Shown here piece after piece: positions 45,180 through 53,241 of a stretch of 64,000 nucleotides of DNA (positions are counted from its first letter, which is position 1; each line of letters begins with the position of its first letter). The notes beneath the pieces are model-generated. The model did not search any database, was not told where the DNA came from, and saw nothing but the letters and a program-made list of their open reading frames with translations. The DNA comes from Tectiglobus sp965223355. Lineage in GTDB: Bacteria; Pseudomonadota; Alphaproteobacteria; Rhizobiales; Hyphomicrobiaceae. Location: positions 868,001-932,000 of the forward strand of contig CBDCWE010000003.1 of assembly GCA_965223355.1 (NCBI GenBank), in the 5' to 3' direction. The translations under genes were made by a program, and so were the position numbers.

Positions 45180-45283
45180 GTTGGCCCATTTCGACAGGCC
45201 CGTGCTGCACCGCAACGGCAGCTACACACCAGCTTCGAACATGTGTTGTGCGGCGCGCCAGCTCACTTTTGACCCGAGGCGGC
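45180..45283 (+). repeat. Family D repeat, copy 3
   Basis: About 104 bp matching copy 2 almost throughout. It runs into the 3' end of the ArsR-type gene, whose stop (TCA at 45263) lies within it, so the last residues of that protein (about PLEAASGQK) are encoded by the repeat. Confidence 0.88.
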
Positions 45284-45964
45284 CTCGAGAGGAAAGCTCT
45301 CCGTGAACTTTCGTTCTCCTGTCGGAGAGAAAGCAATCACGCGAGAGTCTGCAATGCGACGCGCCCACTTGAGTTCTAAAAAGCGAACCAACAGCGCCGT
45401 TCCGAGAGCGCCAGCGAGATGCGTCCGACGATTGCTCCAGTCGAGGCATGATCTGCACATCGGGCGACGTGATCGGCTCAATGCATCAATATCGATCCCG
45501 AATTCCGTCATTCGGCTCCTTCCGGGACCGGTCAGCAATGTTTCCTCCCGCTCCTCGACGACAATGCCTTGTGCCAACAAACTGTCGAAGAGGTGCACAC
45601 CGAACTCTCCCGCGAGGTGATTGTAGCAAATGCGCGCCTTTCTCAGTGCCGGGTCTTTTGGGCCGGTTCGCGTGCGCGTGTGTCCGTTCTTGGCTGCCAA
45701 CCCCATCATGGCTTCGAGAACGCTGCCAACCTCGTCATCGGCGAGGGTGAAGTAGCGGTGTCGCCCCTGCTTGCGCCGTTTGAGTAGTCCGGCGCCCTCC
45801 AGTTTTGCGAGGTGCGCGCTTGCCGTCTGGGCCGTGATACCTGCTTCAACGGCGAGTTCCCGCGCAGTCAAGGCCTTGCCGCTCATCAGGGCGGTGAGCA
45901 TGTTGGCGCGGGCGGGATCGCCGATCAGCGACCCGAGCAGGGCAATGTCCGGACCTTCTTTCAT
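45263..45964 (-). CDS. ArsR/HTH-type transcriptional regulator
   Basis: This is a 233-aa regulator. The N-terminal winged helix (residues about 5-80) has GDPARANMLTALMSG and the recognition segment ITAQTASAHLAKLEGAGLL. The C-terminal half is not the short ArsR end and includes the Cys-containing RRPMCRSCLDWSNRR block, seen in ArsR-type regulators of about 220-230 aa. It is divergent from the NIPSNAP/ABM/EamA genes across 73 bp, where ATCATTGAT is a short palindrome and a possible operator. The extreme C-terminus is encoded by a family D repeat. Confidence 0.9.
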   Translation of the reverse strand: MKEGPDIALLGSLIGDPARANMLTALMSGKALTARELAVEAGITAQTASAHLAKLEGAGLLKRRKQGRHRYFTLADDEVGSVLEAMMGLAAKNGHTRTRTGPKDPALRKARICYNHLAGEFGVHLFDSLLAQGIVVEEREETLLTGPGRSRMTEFGIDIDALSRSRRPMCRSCLDWSNRRTHLAGALGTALLVRFLELKWARRIADSRVIAFSPTGERKFTESFPLEAASGQK

Positions 45965-46037
45965 AGTTCGACCGTAACCGAATCATTGATCGCAGACTAG
46001 GCGTCATAGTGTCATCGCCATGTCGGGAGGTTCAGCC

Positions 46038-46367
46038 ATGATCACATGCTTCATCCGCTATCACATCGACCCTACCAAGCGGGATCACTTCATCGAGTAC
46101 GCCCGCAACTGGGGACAGGCTATTCCGCGCTGCGGGGCCGAGCTCATCGGATATTTCGCACCGCATGAGGGATCATCCACGCTCGCCTTTGGCGTCTACT
46201 CCGTTGAGTCGCTTGCCGCATACGAGGCTTATCGAACACGGCTGGCAGCCGACCCTCTGGGACAAGAAAACTACGCATTCGCCCAACAGGAAAAGTTCCT
46301 ACTCCGCGAAGACAGAACATTCCTGAAGCTCGTCTCGACGCCGCATGCGGAGGCTGTGAAGGCATGA
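46038..46367 (+). CDS. NIPSNAP family protein
   Basis: This 109-aa dimeric alpha/beta-barrel type protein belongs to the NIPSNAP family (ITCFIRYHIDPTKRDHFIEYARNW, then LIGYFAPHEGSSTLAFGVYS). Bacterial members are poorly characterised. GGGAGG lies 7 bp before ATG 46038; ATG 46020 is possible but lacks a site. Its stop overlaps the next start (ATGA), making the first gene of a three-gene operon. Confidence 0.88.
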   Translation: MITCFIRYHIDPTKRDHFIEYARNWGQAIPRCGAELIGYFAPHEGSSTLAFGVYSVESLAAYEAYRTRLAADPLGQENYAFAQQEKFLLREDRTFLKLVSTPHAEAVKA

Positions 46368-46711
46368 TCGCAATCATATTTGAAGTCACGCCTAGGGCAG
46401 GCCGCAAGGACGATTACCTGGACATCGCCGCACAGTTGCGCCCGCTCCTGGATGAGGTCGAAGGATTCGTTTCAGTCGAGAGGTTTCAAAGTCTCAGCGA
46501 CCCAGACAAGATTCTGTCGCTCTCGTTCTTCGAAGACGAAGATGCTGTCGAACGGTGGCGTATGCTGAGCGAACATCGCGGTGCACAACGGAGCGGTCGC
46601 AACGGAATCTTCAAAGACTATCGGCTTCGCGTCGCACATGTCTTGCGTGACTATGGCATGCATGCTCGCACTCAGGCTCCTGCTGACAGTAGGCAGGAGC
46701 ACCAAAAATGA
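46364..46711 (+). CDS. Antibiotic biosynthesis monooxygenase (ABM) domain protein
   Basis: This 115-aa ferredoxin-like ABM-fold protein begins MIAIIFEVTPRAGRKDDYLDIA and has the FEDEDAVERWRMLSEH helix. Such proteins act as cofactor-independent monooxygenases or heme-degrading enzymes, or have no known activity. It overlaps both neighbours by 4 bp. Together with NIPSNAP and EamA it forms a small operon opposite an ArsR regulator. Confidence 0.9.
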   Translation: MIAIIFEVTPRAGRKDDYLDIAAQLRPLLDEVEGFVSVERFQSLSDPDKILSLSFFEDEDAVERWRMLSEHRGAQRSGRNGIFKDYRLRVAHVLRDYGMHARTQAPADSRQEHQK

Positions 46712-47604
46712 GACAATCCAGTTCATCAATCCCAAGCATGGAGTTCGCACTCCTGGGTGTTTTGGCGCTGCTCTGGGGCTCGTCGTATCTCTTCATCAAG
46801 GTTGCCGTCGCCGAAATCCCGCCAATCACGCTGATCGCCGTACGCGTCGCAATCGCGGCAACATTCCTTCTGTGCGTGTTGGCCTGGACAGGAGACGCAC
46901 TGCCGCGTGACGCGCAAAGTTGGCGCATGCTCCTCGTTCAGTCGTTCTTCAACAGCATTGGTGCCTGGACGATCCTTGCCTGGGGTCAGCAGCATGTCGA
47001 CAGTGGCCTTGCAAGTGTTCTCAACTCAACCTCTCCTATTTTCGTTTTCTTTTTTACGTTGTTGGTGACGCGGCATGAGCCAACGGACGCACTTAAACTC
47101 TTCGGCGCATGTCTTGGTCTTTTTGGGGTAATTTTGATTGTTGGGGTCGATACGCTCGCCGGTCTCGGTCAGCAGGTCGCGGGTCAATTGGCGGCCCTCG
47201 CAGGCGCAATACTCTACGCATGTGCAGCCATATACGGAAAGAAATTCACCCATCTTTCGGCGACCGCCACAGCCACTGGGACGATGCTCTGGGCTTGCGC
47301 TTTCCTCGTGCCAGCCAGCCTCGTCCTGGACCAACCGTGGACATTGTCACCGTCGCTATCTGCAGTAGCGGCGAGCGGTGTGCTTGGTTTGCTTTGCACC
47401 GGTATTGCGTTGCTCATCTATTTTCGGCTCGTCAAAACTATCGGGTCGATGGGGGTTGCCAGCCAAGCCTATCTGCGCGCGGGCGTGGGTGTTGGTCTCG
47501 GGATCCTCATCCTTGGCGAACAGATCACACCAATCGTGGGCATGGGGCTGCTCGCTGCCGTACTCGGGGTGGTCGCAATCAACATCCCGAAGCGAGCGCA
47601 ATGA
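46708..47604 (+). CDS. EamA/DMT family transporter
   Basis: This 298-aa inner-membrane protein has ten hydrophobic segments in two EamA repeats (residues about 12-145 and 160-295). Segments such as LLWGSSYLFIKVAVAEIPP and ALLIYFRLVKTIGSMGVAS are typical of RhaT/YdcZ-like drug/metabolite transporters. It is the last gene of the NIPSNAP-ABM-EamA operon; export of a metabolite sensed by the ArsR protein is a plausible but unproven role. Confidence 0.93.
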   Translation: MRQSSSSIPSMEFALLGVLALLWGSSYLFIKVAVAEIPPITLIAVRVAIAATFLLCVLAWTGDALPRDAQSWRMLLVQSFFNSIGAWTILAWGQQHVDSGLASVLNSTSPIFVFFFTLLVTRHEPTDALKLFGACLGLFGVILIVGVDTLAGLGQQVAGQLAALAGAILYACAAIYGKKFTHLSATATATGTMLWACAFLVPASLVLDQPWTLSPSLSAVAASGVLGLLCTGIALLIYFRLVKTIGSMGVASQAYLRAGVGVGLGILILGEQITPIVGMGLLAAVLGVVAINIPKRAQ

Positions 47605-47980
47605 CCGCTCCTTTGCAGGTTTCTCGGACGCGCCGTGGCGCAGGCGATGATGTTATGGCGCCGGCTCGCGTCGAAGAAGCGCCAAGGCACGAAATCGCTG
47701 GAATGTGGGGCTCAGGCGGTGCCGCGCGCTATGGGTATTTGGGCTGAGCGCGGGTGAGGGTGCGGCTGGCTTTGGCCTCGGTGGCGCTGTTGCAGGGCGT
47801 GCCCGGTGACACGGTCTGGCGTTTGTGAAGGCCGGTTTCGGCCGATTGGACACGATCGTTGCTTATGAAAGGCGCGATATTCCAGCCATCAGATGAGCAC
47901 CTTTGCCGCCATGACCTGCCCCGCGTTTAAGGCCACGGACTACGCATTATGAAAACCCGTCAGCTTACTTTTTGCCGGTT
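47605..47980. other. Intergenic region, no gene recognised
   Basis: About 376 bp between the EamA gene and the decayed IS3 element. Frames on either strand are short or have no recognisable similarity. No repeat family was identified here. Confidence 0.5.
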
Positions 47981-49026
47981 TTACGCGGCGAGAGCAAGGG
48001 CCGGCTGCGCGCCAGCTCCACATAGCGGGAGCGCAGACGGCCGTTGCGGGCGGTACACCGTGCGGGCAGCGGCAAACTCTGCCGGTGTCCGATAGCCAAG
48101 CGAGGAATGCGGCCGGCGCTCGTAGTCGTCGACGCGCCGGTCTTCGATGATCGCACGCGCCTCTTCGAGCGAGGTGAACCCGTGCCGGTTCAGGCATTCC
48201 TCTCGAAGCCGACCGTTGAAGCTCTCGATGGAGGCGTTTTGTGTCGGCTTGCCGGGATCGATGAAGGTAAGCTCGACGCCACGATCCGCTGCTCAGCCAT
48301 CAAGTGCGCGGCCTCGGAGTTCAGGACCATTGTCGACAAGGCGATCCGGATAACCGCGCGCTCTTGCGACGCGCCCCAACATGTCAACGACACGTGTGCC
48401 CGGAATCGACAGTGCCACATCGACAGCGCCACATCGATCGCCGGGCATTCGCGGGTGCAGCCGTCCTTGAGATTGCAGCTGCGGAACTCGACACCATTGG
48501 CAAGGCCGTCTTCGGTAAAGTCCAGCGGCCAGCGTTGGTTCGCACGGATCGCACACCACGCTCCTTCGCGCACAAGCTTTGGAAAGCGCTTGCGTGGCCG
48601 CCGGCGCAGACACGCGTGGCGGTCAGGCCTTGGCTGATAGCCATTGACCGAGCGCGAGATGCCAACGAGCCGGCAGGCACGGCGCTCGGAAAGCTGATGC
48701 GCGTCGCGTACGATCGATACAGCTTCCCGGCGGGTTTCGGGTGGTGCCACTTTTTTGCAAGAAGCGTCTTCGAAGCGTCTTCAATGCATCGTTGTCGACC
48801 GTGCTTTCAGCCGGCAGCTTCTTGAGCTTGGTGTTGTCGTCCTCGAGTTCCTTGAGGCGCCTGACTTCGGACACCTGCATATCGGCGTACTTCGCCTTCC
48901 ACTCCTAGAACGTCGCCAACGACATGGCGTGCCGCCGCGTCAATTCATCGACCGTGGCGCCGGCTTCCTACTCCTTGAGGATGCCGACGATCTGCGCTTC
49001 CGTAAACCGAGACTTGCGCAGCTTCC
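47981..49026 (-). pseudogene. Decayed IS3-family (IS407-like) transposase
   Basis: On the minus strand, fragments of OrfA (RKSRFTEAQIVGILKE, then TAG, then EAGATVDELTRRHAMSLATF, then TAG) and OrfB (VDNGPELRGRALDG; NASIESFNGRLREECLNRHG; RPHSSLGYRTPAEFAAA) are spread over several frames. At least two stop codons in OrfA and several frameshifts in OrfB make it non-functional. The terminal repeat region may lie near 49081-49100, but a matching left end was not found. Confidence 0.88.
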
Positions 49027-49129
49027 GTTCTCCTTGCGTGCCAGAACACAAACTGAACGGGTTCTCGTTTCACGTGGACCGGATCAACGGGGGTAGGTCA
49101 GTTCAGAGGCGGTCTGCCTGATCGGTGGA

Positions 49130-49696
49130 TCATCGACAATTGGCATTGATATAGTTGATGGCGTTTTGGATATCCCGCTCGACAATTCGTATCGTGTCCG
49201 TTTCATGCTTCAGCGCAAATTCGTCATTGCTGATCTGGCGCCGCAGATTGTCCAGTCTCTGGCTCTCACGGGCGGCCAGATTTGCAAGCTCACTGGCCAG
49301 CGCGGCGCCATCGCGTGTGATGTTGGAATGATTACGACTGAGCAAGCTGCCCGCGAATGCGACGATGCCTAGATCATCGTGCTTTAAGTTGGAACCGCTA
49401 TTGCGGTTCCAACTTAAAGCACAAAGATGATCGCCACTTTAGAGGCGAGCAACTTTCTGCCTTTATTCGGGATCGTTCCGATCCCGAATAAAGGCAGGTT
49501 GCTCTAGGCCTACTTCTCGCGTGGCCACTTCGATCCTCGAGAGCTTATTCTCCGCCTCACTCACCTCGCCGTTCTGGTGCCGAATGCGTTCTTCCAATCG
49601 CGACTTTTGCGTCCGCCGTGCCTCCCGCTCACGGCGAAGTTCTTTGAGATTGTCTTGTGTCTCCATGCAGCGCGCAGCTTGACTGAAACCTGCCAT
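49130..49696 (-). pseudogene. Coiled-coil protein gene interrupted by a family B element
   Basis: The upstream part (49508-49696) encodes MAGFSQAARCMETQDN.. to ..KLSRIEVATREVGL, a highly charged coiled coil. The downstream part (49130-49368) reads GIVAFAGSLLSRNHSN.. to ..IQNAINYINANCR. A family B element lies between. Removing 49372-49506, which includes one TA, joins them in frame as EVG-L-GIVAFAGS and gives a 143-aa protein: a helical coiled coil, a short hydrophobic centre, then a second helical region. The gene is divergent from the secreted-protein gene at 49763. The remaining 3' part might be expressed from TTG 49345, but this is unlikely. Confidence 0.75.
49369..49507 (-). repeat. Family B palindromic element, copy 8, inserted in a gene
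   Basis: CTAG at 49369-49372 and 49504-49507, both hairpins intact. It splits the coiled-coil gene, and its excision with one TA restores the frame. This is the best evidence in the window for transposition of family B with a TA duplication. Confidence 0.95.
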
Positions 49697-50599
49697 CTCT
49701 TATCCTCATGGTGCTGATTGGCGGCTAGGATAAGCGCCGCAGAACCAGCGAGGATAAGTTCGATGTTTGCTTTGCGTATTGGCTTGATGGCAGTTTTGGT
49801 CGCGGCTCTAACCGGGCTGGCGTGCCGGGCCGAGACCCTAAGAGACGGCGCCCGCCATCTGACGTACGATAAGAACAAAGATTTTGCACCATTCGAGAGT
49901 AAGCCGGCGCGCGAGTTAATGACACCAAAGGAATTCGAGGACTATGACCGGGCGCTCAAAGAATGGGATTGTGCGGCCGCCAATCGGGTATTGAACAAAG
50001 CCTTTGTTCGCCATTATCCGCTGTTTAAAGATGCGTTGATGGTCTCACAATGCCGAAGGTCACCACACTGTCACCATTGGAGAATGTATTCACAATCTCA
50101 GTTTAGAGAATATGGTTTTTGCGTGACAATGACGGGATTCCGAAAAGCCGAGGATGAAATCCGCCGCCAGCGTATTCCGCAACAGAAATTCAGGATGAAG
50201 GCCGGTTGGCGCGAAGAAACGGTTTACGACAATACTTCGGTCGAAGCCCGAGATCACAATATTAACGTTTTGATAAGCAAGGCGCGACTGAGTTACAGGC
50301 CGGCGCTGGTCAAGTTGGCCGAGTTGGTCAGGCGCGGCGATCTTTTCAACGCGGGCGAAGACGTTGAGTATTATCTCCGCAAGCGGGCCTGCATTGTGGG
50401 TGAGCATTGCCGACAGCCAGATCAACGTATGGAAGAGCTGCGCACGCACATTGGTGCAAAGCGTGTTGCTGCGATCGACAAGATGGCCGAAGCTGAGATC
50501 GCGGCCAGGCCGAATTTGCACAAGATGCTGCTGGGTGAGGCGTTTTGATCGCTCTTGCCTGTCCGCGACGATGGTTTTTGCAGCAGCGGCTGTGTCGCG
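49562..50599. repeat. Tandem duplication, unit 1
   Basis: These 1038 bp recur at 50761-51798 with only a handful of differences (offset 1199 bp). The unit contains the 5' part of the coiled-coil gene and the whole secreted-protein gene. A 161-bp spacer separates the two units. Confidence 0.95.
49763..50548 (+). CDS. Secreted protein of unknown function, tandem copy 1
   Basis: This 261-aa protein has a signal peptide (MFALRIGLMAVLVAALTGLA) with a Cys directly after it; the context is not a good lipobox. The mature part is largely helical and Cys-containing (KEWDCAAANRV, SQCRRSPHCHHW, YGFCVTM, RACIVGEHCRQ). It has a Sel1-like pattern (YRPALVKLAELVRRGDLFNAGED) but no family can be named. Compared with copy 2 there are four amino acid differences. 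ATG 49763 is chosen because the signal peptide begins there; the frame is open upstream to 49718. A divergent relative is at 43330. Confidence 0.8.
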   Translation: MFALRIGLMAVLVAALTGLACRAETLRDGARHLTYDKNKDFAPFESKPARELMTPKEFEDYDRALKEWDCAAANRVLNKAFVRHYPLFKDALMVSQCRRSPHCHHWRMYSQSQFREYGFCVTMTGFRKAEDEIRRQRIPQQKFRMKAGWREETVYDNTSVEARDHNINVLISKARLSYRPALVKLAELVRRGDLFNAGEDVEYYLRKRACIVGEHCRQPDQRMEELRTHIGAKRVAAIDKMAEAEIAARPNLHKMLLGEAF

Positions 50600-50733
50600 T
50601 ATAGCGCGACAATCTGGGGGGAACGCCGCGTCAATCAGGATGAGAACTGGCGGCCAGTTCTGATGATTGTCGATTGGCTCCTGTATGGCAAGCAGCATTC
50701 GACTTTGACGGCTTGATTGTCGTTGAGCGTCAA

Positions 50734-50895
50734 TCAGAACTCGACTTGATTGTCGCCGGGCACCTCGCCGTTCTGGTAACGAATGCGTTCTTCCAACCGC
50801 GACTTTTGCGTCCGCCGTGCCTCCCGCTCACGGCGAAGTTCTTTGAGATTGTCTTGTGTCTCCATGCAGCGCGCAGCTTGACTGAAACCTGCCAT
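50734..50895 (-). pseudogene. Truncated duplicate of the coiled-coil gene
   Basis: The first 45 codons (MAGFSQAARCMETQDNLKEL onward) are nearly identical to the gene at 49696, with Tyr for His in the ERIRYQNGEV part. After the duplication breakpoint the frame ends PGDNQVEF and stops at 50734. The 53-aa product lacks the hydrophobic and second helical parts. Confidence 0.8.
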
Positions 50896-51798
50896 CTCTT
50901 ATCCTCATGATGCTGATTGGCGGCTAGGATAAGCGCCGCAGAACCAGCGAGGATAAGTTCGATGTTTGCTTTGCGTATTGGCTTGATGACAGTGTTAGTC
51001 GCGGCTCTAACCGGGCTGGCGTGCCGGGCCGAGACCTTAAGAGACGGCGCCCGCCATCTGACGTACGATAAGAACAAAGATTTTGCACCATTCGAGAGTA
51101 AGCCGGCGCGCGAGTTAATGACACCAAAGGAATTCGAGGACTATGACCGGGCGCTCAAAGAATGGGATTGTGCGGCCGCCAATCGGGTATTGAACAAAGC
51201 CTTTGTTCGCCATTATCCGCTGTTTAAAGATGCGTTGATGGTCTCACAATGCCGAAGGTCACCATACTGTCACCATTGGAGAATGTATTCACAATCTCAG
51301 TTTAGAGGATATGGTTTTTGCGTGACAATGACGGGATTCCGAAAAGCTGAGGATGAAATCCGCCGCCAGCGTATTCCGCAACAGAAATTCAGGATGAAGG
51401 CCGGTTGGCGCGAAGAAACGGTTTACGACAATACTTCGGTCGAAGCCCGAGATCACAATATTAACGTTTTGATAAGCAAGGCGCGACTGAGTTACAGGCC
51501 GGCGCTGGTCAAGTTGGCCGAGTTGGCCAGGCGCGGCGATCTTTTCAACGCGGGCGAAGACGTTGAGTATTATCTCCGCAAGCGGGCCTGCATTGTGGGT
51601 GAGCATTGCCGACAGCCAGATCAACGTATGGAAGAGCTGCGCACGCACATTGGTGCAAAGCGTGTTGCTGCGATCGACAAGATGGCCGAAGCTGAGATCG
51701 CGGCCAGGCCGAATTTGCACAAGATGCTGCTGGGTGAGGCGTTTTGATCGCTCTTGCCTGTCCGCGATGATGATTTTTGCAGCAGCGGCTGTGTCGCG
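50761..51798. repeat. Tandem duplication, unit 2
   Basis: Second copy of the 1038-bp unit described at 49562. The copies diverge abruptly after GCTGTGTCGCGT at 51798 and before CACCTCGCCGTTCTGG at 50761. Confidence 0.95.
50962..51747 (+). CDS. Secreted protein of unknown function, tandem copy 2
   Basis: This 261-aa protein differs from copy 1 at four positions (Thr for Ala in the signal peptide, Tyr for His in RRSPYCHHW, Gly for Glu in QFRGYGF, Ala for Val in AELARRG). Both copies are intact. Only the 5' portion of the partner coiled-coil gene came with it. The near identity means duplication was recent or maintained by gene conversion. Confidence 0.8.
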   Translation: MFALRIGLMTVLVAALTGLACRAETLRDGARHLTYDKNKDFAPFESKPARELMTPKEFEDYDRALKEWDCAAANRVLNKAFVRHYPLFKDALMVSQCRRSPYCHHWRMYSQSQFRGYGFCVTMTGFRKAEDEIRRQRIPQQKFRMKAGWREETVYDNTSVEARDHNINVLISKARLSYRPALVKLAELARRGDLFNAGEDVEYYLRKRACIVGEHCRQPDQRMEELRTHIGAKRVAAIDKMAEAEIAARPNLHKMLLGEAF

Positions 51799-51880
51799 TT
51801 GGCGATGCGGCCCACGACACAGATGCCGGTTGCCTTTCAGACCGGCGGCATGGTTCCGGCGCGGTCTGCAAGGCGCCAAT

Positions 51881-52801
51881 TCAATTGGTCTCGTTGAAGT
51901 TCAGCTTCAGGCCGGGTTCCGGCCATTGCAGTCGTCCGACGCGGCCGCTATCCGACAGCGTCACGTAGGCCGTGCACATGTCATCGCCGCCAAAGCAGAT
52001 GTTCGTCGGGTAGCAGTCCGGCATCTTGACTTCGCGGACGATCCGCCCGTCCGGGGCAATCTCGATGACGTAGCCGGTGTTCAACGTCGCCACGCAAATG
52101 TTGCCGCTCGCCATCACCGCCAAACTGTCGAACCGTGCCGGCCCGCCGAGCCCGCAGATCAGCCGACCGCTGTGCGGCGCGAACTGGTCCTTGGCCTTAA
52201 GTTTGCCGGGCCCGAGCACATCAAAGGCCCAGAGCCGCGCGCCTTCCGTGTCGGCCGCGTAGAGCGTTTTGCCGTCCGGTGACAGCCCACAGCCGTTCGG
52301 GCTCAGCATCGGATAGGCAACCGCTGCGATGTTGGTGCCGTCGGGTTGGGCGTAATAGACGCCGCCGTTGTCGCGATGGCGCGCGTAGCGTTTGCCGAGG
52401 TCGGTGAAATAAAACCCGCCTTCCGTGTCAAACACCAGGTCGTTGGGCGCCGACAATAGATGGCCGTCGACCTCCTTATAGAGCAACGATGCCTCGCCGC
52501 TGGCCGGGTCAATGCGCGCGATATAGCCGAATTCGTAATCGGGGTGCGGCCCCATGCTCATCGAATGGCCTTCGAGATACGTGCTGCCGCCGTTGTTGCA
52601 CAGATAAAAGTAACCATCGGGCCCGATGGCCAAGCCGTTCGGCCCGCCGCCGCAGTCCGAAAACACACTGACTTGACCGTCCGGTAAAATGCGCGAACAC
52701 CGTTGGTTGCGGATTTCGACGATCACGAGCGAGCCATCGCCGCACAGGACCGGCCCTTCCGGAAACCCAAAACCGCTTGCAATGATGTCGACCTCAGCCA
52801 T
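51881..52801 (-). CDS. SMP-30/gluconolactonase-like (LRE) family protein
   Basis: This 306-aa six-bladed beta-propeller is of the SMP-30 type: FGFPEGPVLCGDGSLVIVEI (metal-binding Glu in PEGP), GGPNGLAIGPDG, LLSAPNDLVFDTEGGFYFTD (Asn and Asp ligands), and LSPNGCGLSPDGKTLY. Members hydrolyse sugar lactones or other lactones; the substrate cannot be told. There is no signal peptide, so it is cytoplasmic. It is convergent with the upstream secreted-protein gene. Confidence 0.93.
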   Translation of the reverse strand: MAEVDIIASGFGFPEGPVLCGDGSLVIVEIRNQRCSRILPDGQVSVFSDCGGGPNGLAIGPDGYFYLCNNGGSTYLEGHSMSMGPHPDYEFGYIARIDPASGEASLLYKEVDGHLLSAPNDLVFDTEGGFYFTDLGKRYARHRDNGGVYYAQPDGTNIAAVAYPMLSPNGCGLSPDGKTLYAADTEGARLWAFDVLGPGKLKAKDQFAPHSGRLICGLGGPARFDSLAVMASGNICVATLNTGYVIEIAPDGRIVREVKMPDCYPTNICFGGDDMCTAYVTLSDSGRVGRLQWPEPGLKLNFNETN

Positions 52802-52875
52802 ATCTCGCCACTCCTCATCACGGCTACTTTGGCGCTGATCATCGCATCAAAACGGCCGACCGCGCCAACGCGTCG

Positions 52876-53202
52876 GTGATAATTGGCGTCACCGCCGCCG
52901 TTGAGACGGACGAGCCGAGAATGCTGATTGCCGGAACGGATGGTGATGACCGCCTCGTGTCATCACCAGTGGATGACAAAATTTGGGGTCGCAATAATGG
53001 TCACGATACGGCCTTGTTCTCCGGCGGCACGACGGCTGCAGCATCGCTGACAACGGCAACGGTGCTGTCAGATTATGGGCCAGCTCCGACCGCGCGTCGG
53101 CTTTGCCAGAAAATGCGTGCCAAATATTGCGCAACCTTTCACCAACAACGCACTAAACCGAGCAAATGCTCCTGCAACAAAATTTACAAACGGCCGGCAT
53201 AA
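52876..53202 (+). CDS. Possible remnant with a hemolysin-type calcium-binding repeat
   Basis: The frame contains IAGTDGDDRLVSSPVDDKI followed by GHDTALFSG, close to the RTX nonapeptide pattern GGxGxDxLx. Only about two repeat turns are present, followed by a short Arg/Lys/Cys-rich tail. It has no secretion domain. It may be the 5' or 3' debris of a larger RTX protein rather than a functional gene, and its start is uncertain. Confidence 0.35.
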   Translation: MIIGVTAAVETDEPRMLIAGTDGDDRLVSSPVDDKIWGRNNGHDTALFSGGTTAAASLTTATVLSDYGPAPTARRLCQKMRAKYCATFHQQRTKPSKCSCNKIYKRPA

Positions 53203-53241
53203 ATACCAGCCCCGCAACACGCGTTGAAGAAACGAGTGGAC

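Noticed and set aside
47109..47747. Plus-strand 212-codon frame over the end of the EamA gene
   Set aside because: It is a shifted-frame shadow of the EamA gene with low-complexity, Arg/His-rich sequence.
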